Below, piece by piece: positions 26,380 to 34,643 of a DNA stretch of 64,000 nucleotides. The notes under the pieces were generated by a model. The model ran no database searches, had not been told where the DNA came from, and saw only the letters and a list, made by a program, of their open reading frames with translations. The position numbers were made by a program, and so were the translations under genes. Numbering within the stretch: the stretch's first letter is position 1; each line of letters begins with the position of its first letter. Source of the DNA: Subdoligranulum variabile (GTDB lineage Bacteria; Bacillota; Clostridia; Oscillospirales; Ruminococcaceae). The DNA is taken from assembly GCA_004554775.1 (NCBI GenBank), contig SFKI01000007.1, positions 101,780 to 165,779 of the forward strand, written 5' to 3'.

Positions 26380-26390
26380 AAAAATAGTGG

Positions 26391-26415
26391 AAACCGGCTC
26401 CAAAAGCCGGTTTTT
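26391..26415 (+). terminator. Hairpin between tRNA-Gly and tRNA-Cys
   Basis: AACCGGCT pairs with AGCCGGTT across CCAAA, followed by TTTCACT. A moderate intrinsic terminator. Confidence 0.65.
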
Positions 26416-26425
26416 CACTCATTAT

Positions 26426-26500
26426 GGTGACGTGGCCAAGTGGTAAGGCAAAGGTCTGCAAAACCTTCATTCACCAGTTCAAATCTGGTCGTCACCTCCA
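26426..26500 (+). tRNA. tRNA-Cys (anticodon GCA)
   Basis: Acceptor stem GGTGACG/CGTCACC, anticodon loop CTGCAAA, T-loop TTCAAAT, CCA encoded. A hairpin GACTGTGA/TCACAGTC with TTTTTT (26505-26538) ends the array. The stretch 26539-26660 shows no gene. Confidence 0.94.
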
Positions 26501-26503
26501 TAA

Positions 26504-26538
26504 GACTGTGATGAAAAAGTTGTCACAGTCTTTTTTGT
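26504..26538 (+). terminator. Terminator of the tRNA array
   Basis: AGACTGTGA and TCACAGTCT enclose an A-rich loop and are followed by TTTTTTG. It ends the cluster after tRNA-Cys. Confidence 0.75.
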
Positions 26539-26661
26539 TGTATTGCCGAGCGAAAAAATCTGCTGCTTTAAGAATGCTTTTGATTTCGCTGCAATTGAAG
26601 GGGAAGCTTTTAGCGGAGACTTTGATATTTGATTAACTTTGGCCTTTTTCGACAATTTCGC

Positions 26662-26690
26662 TTGCAAATCGACAGGCCGTATGTTATAAT
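26662..26690 (+). promoter_or_regulatory. Promoter of the prepilin gene
   Basis: TTGCAA (26662-26667), 17-base spacer, TATAAT (26685-26690) with an extended TG two bases before the -10 box. The gene therefore has its own strong promoter. Confidence 0.8.
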
Positions 26691-26753
26691 GTATCCATTC
26701 AATCGGGCGCGTTCGACTTTAGTGCGCCCAAAAAGAAACTGGAGGAAAATATC

Positions 26754-27239
26754 ATGATTGAAAAGATCCGCGCCATGAAGAACAAAAAAGGCTTTACCCT
26801 GGTTGAGCTGATTGTTGTTCTGGTTATTCTGGCCATTCTGGCTGCCCTGCTGATTCCGGCCCTGACTGGTTACATTGACAAGGCCAACAAGGAAAAGGTC
26901 ATCTCTGAGACCCGTATGGTCGCTATGGCTGTTCAGACTGAGGCATCTGAGGCGTATGGTAAGTTGAGCGCTGGTGGAACGTTGAAGGATGCTACGTGGG
27001 CAGCTGACAGCGATCACGTTACTAATATTAAGAAGCTTGCCGAGGTTCTTGGTTCGGATGATAAGTCCTTTAAGGCGGATGTATACGCGGATGGTTCGAT
27101 TAAGACTATTGTCTACGATGATGGAACTTATACCTGCACCTACACTGCTTCTGATAAGTCCTATAACACTGTAAATCATACCGAAAAGTTGACGAACGTT
27201 GTTACTTTTGTAGAAAAAAAATCTGATTCTAGTAACTAA
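26754..27239 (+). CDS. Type IV pilin-like (prepilin) protein
   Basis: 161 residues. A short basic leader (IEKIRAMKNKKG) ends in a class III cleavage/methylation motif KKGFTLVELIVVLVILAIL, then a membrane helix and an alpha-helical stalk (IDKANKEKVISETR). The C-terminal head (from about residue 70) is Ser/Thr/Lys/Asp-rich with the cysteine in YTCTYTA. The first 60 codons use GC-rich codons like the neighbours, but the head region is clearly more AT-rich. No pilus ATPase, platform or prepilin peptidase is in the window. Own promoter, site GGAGGA and terminator: a single-gene unit. Confidence 0.88.
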   Translation: MIEKIRAMKNKKGFTLVELIVVLVILAILAALLIPALTGYIDKANKEKVISETRMVAMAVQTEASEAYGKLSAGGTLKDATWAADSDHVTNIKKLAEVLGSDDKSFKADVYADGSIKTIVYDDGTYTCTYTASDKSYNTVNHTEKLTNVVTFVEKKSDSSN

Positions 27240-27245
27240 TGCTTT

Positions 27246-27276
27246 TCCCGCTATCTTTCTGGTAGCGGGATTTTTA
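27246..27276 (+). terminator. Terminator of the prepilin gene
   Basis: CCCGCTATC pairs with GGTAGCGGG (one G-T pair) around TTTCT, followed by ATTTTTAC. Confidence 0.8.
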
Positions 27277-27351
27277 CTAATCAATTGCGAATTGAATGGG
27301 TTGGCGCGGTGCGTAGACTGCCAGCACCGGATTACTCACCTGCTAATCCCC

Positions 27352-27380
27352 TTGCAACCCCACCCACAAAATGCTATAAT
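27352..27380 (+). promoter_or_regulatory. Promoter of the symporter gene
   Basis: TTGCAA (27352-27357), 17-base spacer, TATAAT (27375-27380), the same hexamer pair as the prepilin promoter. It is followed by a hairpin leader before the ATG at 27485. Confidence 0.75.
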
Positions 27381-27391
27381 AATCCAGTACG

Positions 27392-27443
27392 ATGCAAACA
27401 GGTCACGAGCCAATGTGTACGCACGGCTCGTGGCTTTTTGCAT
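27392..27443 (+). promoter_or_regulatory. Long hairpin in the leader of the symporter mRNA
   Basis: Two nested pairings: ATGCAAA (27392-27398) with TTTGCAT (27437-27443), and CACGAGCC (27404-27411) with GGCTCGTG (27425-27432), followed within the outer arm by a T-run. It lies about 10 bases after the expected start of transcription and 40 bases before the gene, so it resembles an attenuator or terminator. No glycine riboswitch core was recognised. Confidence 0.55.
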
Positions 27444-27484
27444 TTACGGGGCAAGTATAGTAAACAAGAGAGATGGGGAGTAGT

Positions 27485-28885
27485 ATGTTAGAAACGATCG
27501 CGGCTGTCAACCAGGCGGTCAACAATTTTGTGTGGGGCGTCCCGGCCATGGTGTGCATCATCGGCGTGGGGCTGCTGCTCAGCGTGCGGACCGGCTTTTT
27601 GCAGATCCGCAAATTTCCGTATGCCATCAAAACCACCATTGGCCGCATGTTCCGCAAAAAAGATGCTTCGGACGGCGCAATGACGCCGTTCCAGGCAGTG
27701 TGTACCGCGTTGGCGGGCACCGTCGGCACCGGCAACATTGCAGGCGTGGCGGGGGCTATCGCCATCGGCGGGCCGGGCGCGGTGTTCTGGATGTGGTGCT
27801 CGGCGCTGCTGGGCATGTGTACCAAATTTGCCGAGGTCACGCTGGCCGTGCATTACCGCGAGCGCAACGCCGCAGGCGAGTGGGTCGGCGGCCCGATGTA
27901 CTACATCAAAAACGGCTTGGGCAGGCATTGGCAGTTTTTGGCGGTGCTGTACTCGCTGTTTGGTGTGCTGACGGTTTTCGGCACCGGCAACGCGACCCAG
28001 GTCAATACGATCGTGGCGGCCATTGACACCGCCCTGCTCGAATACAACGTCGTCGGCAGCGGCGCGCTTTCCACGCTGAACCTCGTGGTCGGCATCGTGG
28101 TGGCTATGCTGGTCGCCATGGTGCTGCTGGGCGGCATCAAGCGCATTGGCAGCGTAAGCGAGCGGCTTGTGCCTTTTATGGCGCTGTTTTATATCGTGCT
28201 GGCAGTTGGCGTTGTAGCGCTGAACATCCCGCGCTTTCCGGCGGTGATCGAGTCCATCCTTGCGGGCGCGTTCAACCCGGCAGCGTTTACCGGCGGAACC
28301 ATCGGCAGCTTGTTTATCAGTATGCAAAAGGGCATTTCGCGCGGTATTTTCTCCAATGAGGCCGGTCTTGGCACCGGCTCCATCGCCCACGCCTGCGCCG
28401 ACACCCGCAAGCCGGTCAAGCAGGGCATGTTCGGCATCTTTGAAGTGTTTGCCGATACCCTCGTGATCTGCACCCTGACTGCCATGGTCATCCTGTGCAG
28501 CGGCACAACGGTCAACTACGGCACCGCCGCGGGCGCTGAGCTGACGATCTCCGGCTTTACCACAACTTACGGCGGCTGGGCGTCCATCTTTACGGCGGTG
28601 GCGCTGTGCTGCTTTGCATTTTCCACCATCATCGGCTGGGGCCTGTACGGCTCGCGCTTCCTCGCGTTTTTGTGCCGCAGCGATAAAGTCGTGCGCCCGT
28701 TCTTTGTAGTGTACTCCTTTGTGTCCATCCTGGGTGCGACGGTGGATCTGGGCCTGCTGTGGAGCGTGGCCGACACCTTCAACGGCTTAATGAGCATCCC
28801 GAACCTGATTGCCCTGTTGCTGCTTTCCGGCACGGTCGCCAAGCTGACAAAAGAATTTTTTGCATCCGAAAAAGCCAATGGTTAA
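27485..28885 (+). CDS. Sodium:alanine/glycine symporter (AGCS family)
   Basis: 466 residues with about 11 membrane helices. Family signatures: NFVWGVPAMVCIIGVGLLLS at the start, ALAGTVGTGNIAGVAGAI (Na and substrate site) and EAGLGTGSIAHACADTR. These carriers import alanine or glycine with sodium. ATG 27485 is preferred; another ATG four codons upstream lies within the site. Fifteen bases separate it from the adenosyltransferase gene, and expression may depend on the leader hairpin. Confidence 0.93.
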   Translation: MLETIAAVNQAVNNFVWGVPAMVCIIGVGLLLSVRTGFLQIRKFPYAIKTTIGRMFRKKDASDGAMTPFQAVCTALAGTVGTGNIAGVAGAIAIGGPGAVFWMWCSALLGMCTKFAEVTLAVHYRERNAAGEWVGGPMYYIKNGLGRHWQFLAVLYSLFGVLTVFGTGNATQVNTIVAAIDTALLEYNVVGSGALSTLNLVVGIVVAMLVAMVLLGGIKRIGSVSERLVPFMALFYIVLAVGVVALNIPRFPAVIESILAGAFNPAAFTGGTIGSLFISMQKGISRGIFSNEAGLGTGSIAHACADTRKPVKQGMFGIFEVFADTLVICTLTAMVILCSGTTVNYGTAAGAELTISGFTTTYGGWASIFTAVALCCFAFSTIIGWGLYGSRFLAFLCRSDKVVRPFFVVYSFVSILGATVDLGLLWSVADTFNGLMSIPNLIALLLLSGTVAKLTKEFFASEKANG

Positions 28886-28900
28886 AACGGAGGACCATCC

Positions 28901-29398
28901 ATGCTGCATCTTTACTGGGGCAACGGCAAGGGCAAGACTACGGCGGCCATGGGGCTGGCGCTGCGCGCGCTGGGCCATGGGCGGCGGGTGGTCATTGTGC
29001 AATTTTTAAAAGACGGCACCAGCGGCGAGATCGCCCCGCTGCGTGCGGCCGGGGCCGCTGTGTATGCCTGCCCGAACGCAAAATTCACCTGGCTGATGGA
29101 TGAGGCCGATAAAGCCGCGGCGCGGGAAGCATCCGCCCGGGCATTGGGCCGGGCACTGGCAGAACCGTTTGACCTGCTGGTGCTGGATGAAGCCTGCGCC
29201 GCGCTGAAAAGCAGCATTTTGGACGAAGCCCTGCTGCGCCGGGCCGTCGCCTTTGCCAAAAACGGCAGGGAAGTTGTGCTGACCGGCCGCGACCCGGCCC
29301 CCTGGCTGCAAGAAGCCGCCGACTACTCGACCGAGATGCGGGCGCACAGGCACCCTTACGCGGACGGCGTTGCCGCACGGGAAGGCGTGGAATACTGA
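28901..29398 (+). CDS. Corrinoid adenosyltransferase, CobO/BtuR family
   Basis: 165 residues. P-loop GNGKGKTTAAMGLALRALG (residues 7-25), then VVIVQFLKDG and LLVLDEACAAL, all typical of the CobA/CobO/BtuR fold that adds the 5'-deoxyadenosyl group of ATP to cob(I)alamin or cobinamide. Slightly short for the family (about 170-200). No other cobalamin gene is near, so it may serve salvage. Likely cotranscribed with the symporter. Confidence 0.85.
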   Translation: MLHLYWGNGKGKTTAAMGLALRALGHGRRVVIVQFLKDGTSGEIAPLRAAGAAVYACPNAKFTWLMDEADKAAAREASARALGRALAEPFDLLVLDEACAALKSSILDEALLRRAVAFAKNGREVVLTGRDPAPWLQEAADYSTEMRAHRHPYADGVAAREGVEY

Positions 29399-29404
29399 AC
29401 CAAA

Positions 29405-29455
29405 TAAAAAAAGCGGGGAATTCCCAAATCCGGGAGCTCTCCGCTTTTGTTATTT
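29405..29455 (+). terminator. Terminator after the adenosyltransferase gene
   Basis: AAAAGCGGGGA and TCTCCGCTTTT form a stem with an inner TTCCC/GGGAG pairing, followed by TTGTTA. It also faces the end of the leftward rraA-like gene. Confidence 0.7.
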
Positions 29456-29487
29456 GTATAAATCTTGTATAAGTCTGCCCTTGCGCC

Positions 29488-30201
29488 TTACAGCACGCCA
29501 AACTTGGCAAACGCATCCGTGACCAGCATGCCGTTTTCGATGGCCCTGCGCATCGTCTTTTCGGTGCTGGCCTTTTCCAGGGCCTTTTCCAGCACTTCGG
29601 GCGCGATTTCTTTCGGGATGATGAGCACGCCGTCGACATCGCCGAACACGATATCCCCGTTGTGGATCGTGACCTGCCCGATTTCAATGGGGCAGCGCCA
29701 CTGAAATACGTAGGTGCGCACCGAGGAATCCTGCGCCCAGGTGCCGGTGCAAAAAACCGGGAAATTCTGCTCGATCACTTTCGGTGTGTCGCGGGTGTAG
29801 CCGTCCAGCACGGCGCCTACCGCACCGCGCGCCTTGCTGCAGGCAGTCAGCAGTTCACCCCACAGGGCGCTGTTGTGCGCACCGGTGGCAATATAAATTT
29901 CGTTGGGCTTCAAATCATCCAGCGCTTCGGTCATATAGCCGAACGGCTTTTGCGTCTGGTACTCGTACACGTCATTTTCCAGCACGGTGCAGGCGTAACC
30001 GGCCAGTTTCAGCCGCTTGTCCTCGGTCTCACCGGGCAGGATATAAGGCGCGGTGGGTACCTGGGCGGCCAGCGGGCGGATGGCAGCGGGCAAAAACTGG
30101 TGCTTGTAGCCCATCTGATCCAGAATATCGCCTACCACGGGGGTGTACAGTTTTTCTTTCATCAAGGCGAACATTTCGTCGTCGTTTTTCCACATTGCCA
30201 T
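29488..30201 (-). CDS. RraA-like family protein
   Basis: 237 residues. The family fold covers RraA (an RNase E inhibitor in enterics) and HMG/CHA aldolases. The metal/substrate loop GAVLDGYTRDTPKVIEQNFP (about 130-149) matches the GxxxDGxxRD...P pattern of the aldolase-like branch, and an upstream LxTGAHNSALWGEL segment is also conserved. It is longer than plain RraA (about 160) owing to an N-terminal extension. Function unproven; an aldolase or decarboxylase role is more likely than RNase regulation because Firmicutes lack the enteric partner arrangement. It follows nadE by 20 bases. Confidence 0.78.
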   Translation of the reverse strand: MAMWKNDDEMFALMKEKLYTPVVGDILDQMGYKHQFLPAAIRPLAAQVPTAPYILPGETEDKRLKLAGYACTVLENDVYEYQTQKPFGYMTEALDDLKPNEIYIATGAHNSALWGELLTACSKARGAVGAVLDGYTRDTPKVIEQNFPVFCTGTWAQDSSVRTYVFQWRCPIEIGQVTIHNGDIVFGDVDGVLIIPKEIAPEVLEKALEKASTEKTMRRAIENGMLVTDAFAKFGVL

Positions 30202-30221
30202 AACAACACTTCCTTTTAATA

Positions 30222-32159
30222 TTACAGCGTGATCTTATCCAGTTCAGCCATCCACAAGGTGTTGCAGGCGTCGCTGGGCATGCGCCAGTCGCCGCGGGGG
30301 GACAGCGTGACCGAGCCGACCTTCGGGCCGTCCGGCAGGCAGCTGCGCTTGAACTGCTGTGCAAAGAACCGACGGTAGAAATTTTTCAGCCAGGCCAGCA
30401 GCACTTCCGGCTCGTACCTGCCGGCAAATGCCGTGCGGGCCAGGTGGTAAATTTTGGCGGGCCCAAAGCCGAAGCGCAGCACATAGTACAGGTAAAAATC
30501 GTGCAGTTCATACGGACCTACGAGCTTTTCTGTCTGCTGGGCGATGGTGCCGTCTTCGGCGGTAGGCAGCAGTTCGGGGCTGACCGGCGTGTCCAGAATG
30601 TCCAGCAGCACATCGCTCAGCTGCTTATCGCCGCAGGTGTCGGCCACGTACTGCACGATGTGCCGCACCAGCGTTTTGGGCACGCCAGCGTTGACACCGT
30701 ACATGCTCATATGGTCGCCGTTATAGGTGGCCCAGCCAAGAGCCAGCTCGCTCAAATCGCCGGTGCCGATGACGAAGCCGCCGTTTTTGTTGGCGTAGTC
30801 CATCAGTTCCAGTGTGCGCACGCGGGCCTGGCAGTTTTCAAAGGTAACATCGTAGGTCTGCGGGTCCTGGCCGATATCGGCAAAATGGCTGTTGACGGTG
30901 TTGGTGATGTTAATTTCCGCAAAGCTGACGCCGAGGGCCTCGCACAAAATTTCAGCGTTGGAGCGGGTGCGCTTGGTGGTGCCGAAGCAGGGCATCGTCA
31001 GTGCGACGATCTCTTTCGGGTCGCGGTGCAGCACCTTGCAGGCGCGCACGGCCACCAGCAGAGCCAGGCAGCTGTCCAGCCCGCCGGAGATGCCCAGCAC
31101 CGCGCACTTGGCGTGGGTGTGCTCCATGCGCTTGGCAAGGCCCTCAGCCTGGATGCGCAGAATCAGCTCGCAGCGCCCGGCGCGGGCGGCGGTATCCTGC
31201 GGCACAAACGGCGTGGGGGAGACCTGCCGCGTCAAGGCCAGCTCCACGGGCGGCAGCTCAAACTCCACACGGGTGTAGCCTGCCGTCTCGGGCATAAAGG
31301 TCGTGTTGCGCTGGCGCTCCTGCACCATGCGATCCAGATCCAACTCAGTCACGGCAGCGCCGCCCTCAAAGAGGGCAGTCTCGGCCAGCAGGGTGCCGTT
31401 TTCGGCAATCAGGTTGTGCCCGGCAAAGGTCATGTCGGTGGTGCTTTCGCCGTGGCCTGCGTCGGCGTAGAGGTAGGCGCACAGCAGCCGCGCGCTCTGC
31501 CCGCTGATGAGCTGGCGGCGGTAAGCGGCCTTGCCGATGGTCTCATCGCTGGCGGAAAGGTTGGCGATCACGGTCGCCCCGGCCAGTGCCAGCGCGCAGC
31601 TGGGCGGCACCGGGCTCCACAAATCCTCGCACACTTCAACGCCCAGCACAAAGCTTTTCAACTGCTTGCAGCTGAAAAGCAGCCGTGTACCGATTAGCGT
31701 TTCCTGCCTGGCAAACTCAATGCACTCAGGCTCGGCCATGCCGGGCACAAAGTGGCGCTTCTCGTAAAATTCACCGTAGTTGGGCAGGTGCTGCTTGGGT
31801 ACCAGGCCGAGCAGCTCTCCGTTGCAGACAACCGCCGCGCAGTTGTACAGCTTGCCGTCGTGCGCGACCGGTAGCCCGACCAGCGCAACCAGATTCAAGC
31901 CGGTGCTTGCGTCCAGGATCGCAGCCAGCCCGTCCTCAGCCCCTTGCAGCAGCGTGTGCTGCAAAAACAGGTCACTGCATGTGTAGCCGGTCAGGCAAAA
32001 TTCGGGGAAGCAGACCAGCTGCACATTCTGGGCGGCGTACACGCGCATGGCATCGATAATCTGCTGCGCGTTATAGGCGCAGTCGGCCACGCGCAGGGCG
32101 GGGGTGGCGGCAGCCACTCGGACAAATCCATTTTCAAAAGCGGGAAAGCTGTACTTCAT
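30222..32159 (-). CDS. nadE: NAD+ synthase, glutamine-hydrolysing
   Basis: 645 residues with two domains. The N-terminal nitrilase-like glutaminase has the Glu in CFPEFCLTGY, the Lys in LVPKQHLPNYGEFYEKR and the nucleophilic Cys in LGVEVCEDLW. The C-terminal synthetase domain has the PP-loop LGISGGLDSCLAL (near 355) and TGDLSELALGW. It converts deamido-NAD to NAD using glutamine. ATG 32159 has the AAGGAAG site; the frame extends further upstream without family similarity. First gene of a two-gene leftward unit. Confidence 0.96.
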   Translation of the reverse strand: MKYSFPAFENGFVRVAAATPALRVADCAYNAQQIIDAMRVYAAQNVQLVCFPEFCLTGYTCSDLFLQHTLLQGAEDGLAAILDASTGLNLVALVGLPVAHDGKLYNCAAVVCNGELLGLVPKQHLPNYGEFYEKRHFVPGMAEPECIEFARQETLIGTRLLFSCKQLKSFVLGVEVCEDLWSPVPPSCALALAGATVIANLSASDETIGKAAYRRQLISGQSARLLCAYLYADAGHGESTTDMTFAGHNLIAENGTLLAETALFEGGAAVTELDLDRMVQERQRNTTFMPETAGYTRVEFELPPVELALTRQVSPTPFVPQDTAARAGRCELILRIQAEGLAKRMEHTHAKCAVLGISGGLDSCLALLVAVRACKVLHRDPKEIVALTMPCFGTTKRTRSNAEILCEALGVSFAEINITNTVNSHFADIGQDPQTYDVTFENCQARVRTLELMDYANKNGGFVIGTGDLSELALGWATYNGDHMSMYGVNAGVPKTLVRHIVQYVADTCGDKQLSDVLLDILDTPVSPELLPTAEDGTIAQQTEKLVGPYELHDFYLYYVLRFGFGPAKIYHLARTAFAGRYEPEVLLAWLKNFYRRFFAQQFKRSCLPDGPKVGSVTLSPRGDWRMPSDACNTLWMAELDKITL

Positions 32160-32271
32160 TCGCCAAACTTCCTTTATTGTATAATGTGTAGCCTTATCAT
32201 AACACGGTGCCGTGCCAATCGCAAGCAAAACGACAAAAAGAAAAATATAAAAGATAAAATGTAATATATAC

Positions 32272-32300
32272 TTGACATTATGAGAGAGCGGTGCTATACT
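32272..32300 (+). promoter_or_regulatory. Promoter of the XRE-DUF6773 pair
   Basis: TTGACA (32272-32277), 17-base spacer, TATACT (32295-32300). The transcript would start about 25 bases before the regulator gene. Upstream bases 32230-32270 are strongly A/T-rich. Confidence 0.8.
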
Positions 32301-32332
32301 GGTTGCACCACCTGAAAGGAGGGCAGGCCAGC

Positions 32333-32533
32333 ATGGCAAAAAACCTGAAGCTCAAAGCGGCCCGCGCCGAAAAAGATATGACGCAGGGCGCGCTGGCAGA
32401 AGCCGTCGGCGTATCGCGCCAGACCGTCAACGCCATTGAAAAAGGGGAGTATAACCCCACCATCAACCTTTGCCGCAGTATCTGCAAGGTACTGGGCAAA
32501 ACCTTAGATGATCTGTTCTGGGAGGAATCATGA
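32333..32533 (+). CDS. Small XRE-family DNA-binding regulator
   Basis: 66 residues, a bare helix-turn-helix (LKLKAARAEKDMTQGALAEA, recognition part GVSRQTVNAIEKGEYNPT). It belongs to the short YozG/Cro-like regulators that usually sit before a small membrane protein and control their own operon. The RBS AAAGGAGGG precedes ATG 32333. The stop overlaps the next start by four bases (ATGA). Confidence 0.9.
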   Translation: MAKNLKLKAARAEKDMTQGALAEAVGVSRQTVNAIEKGEYNPTINLCRSICKVLGKTLDDLFWEES

Positions 32534-33006
32534 TGAAACTTGCAAACTTGTTTGGCAAAAATCAACTTGACGAAATGCAGGAGCATACGATGCTCACCAT
32601 CGAAAGCCGCGGCTTCTGGCTGGTCTGGTCGCTGCTGTTGGCCGTGCTGCTGGGTGAGGGGATGCTCGGCTTTACGATGCGCGAGATGGCGGGCACCTGG
32701 GCTGTTTTTATGATCGGCTGTGTCTACATCATTGCCGCCTGCCTGCGCGCTGGGCTGTGGAGCCGCCGCATTAAAAACGCTGCCGGCACCAATGTGCTGT
32801 TCAGCCTTGTGGGTGCGGCGGTCATCGGCGTTTTTACATTTGTAAGGATGTCGGCGTTCGATGTGCCGCTGGCCATCCATCTGGCCTGCGCGGCCATTGC
32901 GGCGGGCTTTACCTTTGCGCTGGCACTGGCGGCACTCCTGCTTTGCGGCGCAGCGTACAACAAACGCCATGAAGAACTGGAAAAAGAAGCAGACAAAGAA
33001 GAGTAA
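32530..33006 (+). CDS. DUF6773-like membrane protein
   Basis: 158 residues with four membrane segments. The start MMKLANLFGKNQLDEMQEHT and the final charged KRHEELEKEADKEE match the DUF6773 type as I know it. It is translationally coupled to the XRE regulator, a common Clostridia pair of unknown function. Followed by a strong terminator. Confidence 0.72.
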   Translation: MMKLANLFGKNQLDEMQEHTMLTIESRGFWLVWSLLLAVLLGEGMLGFTMREMAGTWAVFMIGCVYIIAACLRAGLWSRRIKNAAGTNVLFSLVGAAVIGVFTFVRMSAFDVPLAIHLACAAIAAGFTFALALAALLLCGAAYNKRHEELEKEADKEE

Positions 33007-33028
33007 CCGCGCCAAAGCGGGTAAACAG

Positions 33029-33063
33029 GCGGCAGAGCTGCGGCAGGCAGCTCTGCCGCTTTT
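33029..33063 (+). terminator. Terminator of the XRE-DUF6773 pair
   Basis: A perfect 13-bp stem (33029-33041 with 33047-33059) around a five-base loop, followed by TTTTG. Confidence 0.85.
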
Positions 33064-33122
33064 GCGTGCAATGCGATCCGCCCCGGCGCTGGGCCAAACC
33101 GCAAAAAATCCCAAACTACCGC

Positions 33123-33151
33123 TTGTACTTTTTCTGGCGATTTGGTATACT
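33123..33151 (+). promoter_or_regulatory. Promoter of the miaB-mutS-mutL operon
   Basis: TTGTAC (33123-33128), 17-base spacer, TATACT (33146-33151), about 55 bases before the miaB start. Confidence 0.7.
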
Positions 33152-33207
33152 AATATGGTATATCTGGATTTTGTGCCTGTACGCAGGCATTGCTAAGGAG
33201 AACAAAG

Positions 33208-34593
33208 TTGGAAAAACTGACCTATACCCACAACGAAGCCGCCGCCAAGGTGCTGGCCTCGTTTTACGATACGCCGCCCCTGGCCTATGTGCGCAGCTAC
33301 GGCTGCCAGCAGAATGTCAACGATGGCGAGAAGATCAAGGGCGTTTTGCAGGATGTCGGTTTCGGCCTGTGCGATAACGTTGAGCATGCCGACCTCATCC
33401 TTTTCAACACCTGTGCCGTGCGCGAACATGCCGAGCAGCGCGTTTTCGGCAACGTAGGTGCGTTGAAAAAGCTGAAAGAGCAAAACCCGCGTCTGATCAT
33501 CGGCGTCTGCGGCTGCATGGCCCAGCAGGCCCACATTGTGGAAAAGCTGCGCCAGAGCTACCCGTATGTAGACCTCGTGTTCGGTGTGGACGGCATCGAC
33601 CGCCTGCCTGCCATGCTGGCTGAGCGCATCAGCCGCGGCAAGCGCTACCTCGAAAAGCCCGAGGAACGCAACGCTGTCGTTGAGGAAATGCCCATCCGCC
33701 GCGATTCCGGCTTCCGCGCTTGGCTGCCCATCATGTACGGCTGCGATAATTTCTGCACCTATTGCATTGTGCCCTACGTGCGCGGGCGTGAGCGCAGCCG
33801 TGAACCAGCTGCCATTCTGGCCGAGTTCAAGGAACTGATTGCCCAGGGTTACAAAGAGATCACCCTGCTGGGTCAGAACGTCAACAGCTACGGCAAGGGC
33901 CTGGCCGAAAAGGTCGATTTTTCCGACTTGCTCAACCTGCTCTGCACCGTGCCCGGCGATTACCAGATCCGCTTTATGACCAGCCATCCCAAGGATGCCA
34001 GCCGCAAGCTGATCGACACCATCGCCGCACAGGAGCATCTGTGCAAGCATATCCACCTGCCGGTGCAATCCGGCAGCGACCGATTGCTCAAAGAGATGAA
34101 CCGCCATTACACAGTGGCTCAGTACATGGATCTTGTGGACTATGCCCGGGAAAAGATTCCCGGCGTGACCTTCTCCAGCGATATCATCGTGGGCTTCCCG
34201 GGCGAGACGGAAGAGGACTTCGAGGCAACGCTTGACCTCATTCGCAAGGTCGGCTACATGCAGCTGTTTACCTTTATTTATTCCAAGCGCACCGGCACCC
34301 CGGCCGCCAAGATGGACGACCCCACCACCCACGCCGAGAAAGCCGCCCGCATGGACCGCCTGCTGAAAACGCAGGATGAGTTTGCCTTTGCGGCCACCGC
34401 TGCCATGGCAGGGCAGACCGTCCGCGTGCTGGTTGAAGCCGCTGGCCGCACGCCCGGCACCGTCAATGGCCGGCTCGACAACAATCTGGTCGTTGAGTTC
34501 CAGGCACCTGAGTGCCTTATCGGCCAATGGGCACAGGTCCACCTGACCGGTTCGCGTGCCGCCTTGCTGGTAGGCGAGCTGGTGCGGGAATGA
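33208..34593 (+). CDS. miaB: tRNA-2-methylthio-N6-dimethylallyladenosine synthase
   Basis: 461 residues. N-terminal UPF0004 domain with three cluster cysteines (SYGCQQNVNDGE, FNTCAVREHAEQ, GVCGCMAQ), radical-SAM motif CDNFCTYCIVPY (near 180) and a C-terminal TRAM domain ending GELVRE. It adds the methylthio group at A37 of tRNAs after MiaA. The TTG at 33208 with AAGGAG seven bases upstream is preferred over TTG 33190, which is before that site. miaA lies four genes downstream in the same region. Confidence 0.95.
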   Translation: MEKLTYTHNEAAAKVLASFYDTPPLAYVRSYGCQQNVNDGEKIKGVLQDVGFGLCDNVEHADLILFNTCAVREHAEQRVFGNVGALKKLKEQNPRLIIGVCGCMAQQAHIVEKLRQSYPYVDLVFGVDGIDRLPAMLAERISRGKRYLEKPEERNAVVEEMPIRRDSGFRAWLPIMYGCDNFCTYCIVPYVRGRERSREPAAILAEFKELIAQGYKEITLLGQNVNSYGKGLAEKVDFSDLLNLLCTVPGDYQIRFMTSHPKDASRKLIDTIAAQEHLCKHIHLPVQSGSDRLLKEMNRHYTVAQYMDLVDYAREKIPGVTFSSDIIVGFPGETEEDFEATLDLIRKVGYMQLFTFIYSKRTGTPAAKMDDPTTHAEKAARMDRLLKTQDEFAFAATAAMAGQTVRVLVEAAGRTPGTVNGRLDNNLVVEFQAPECLIGQWAQVHLTGSRAALLVGELVRE

Positions 34594-34643
34594 CCCACAA
34601 AATTTACACTTTCTACCATTTTTATTCATAAGGAGATTTTACT

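Noticed and set aside
27380..27484. Glycine riboswitch upstream of the AGCS symporter
   Set aside because: The leader is too short and lacks the conserved aptamer core; only a nested hairpin is present.
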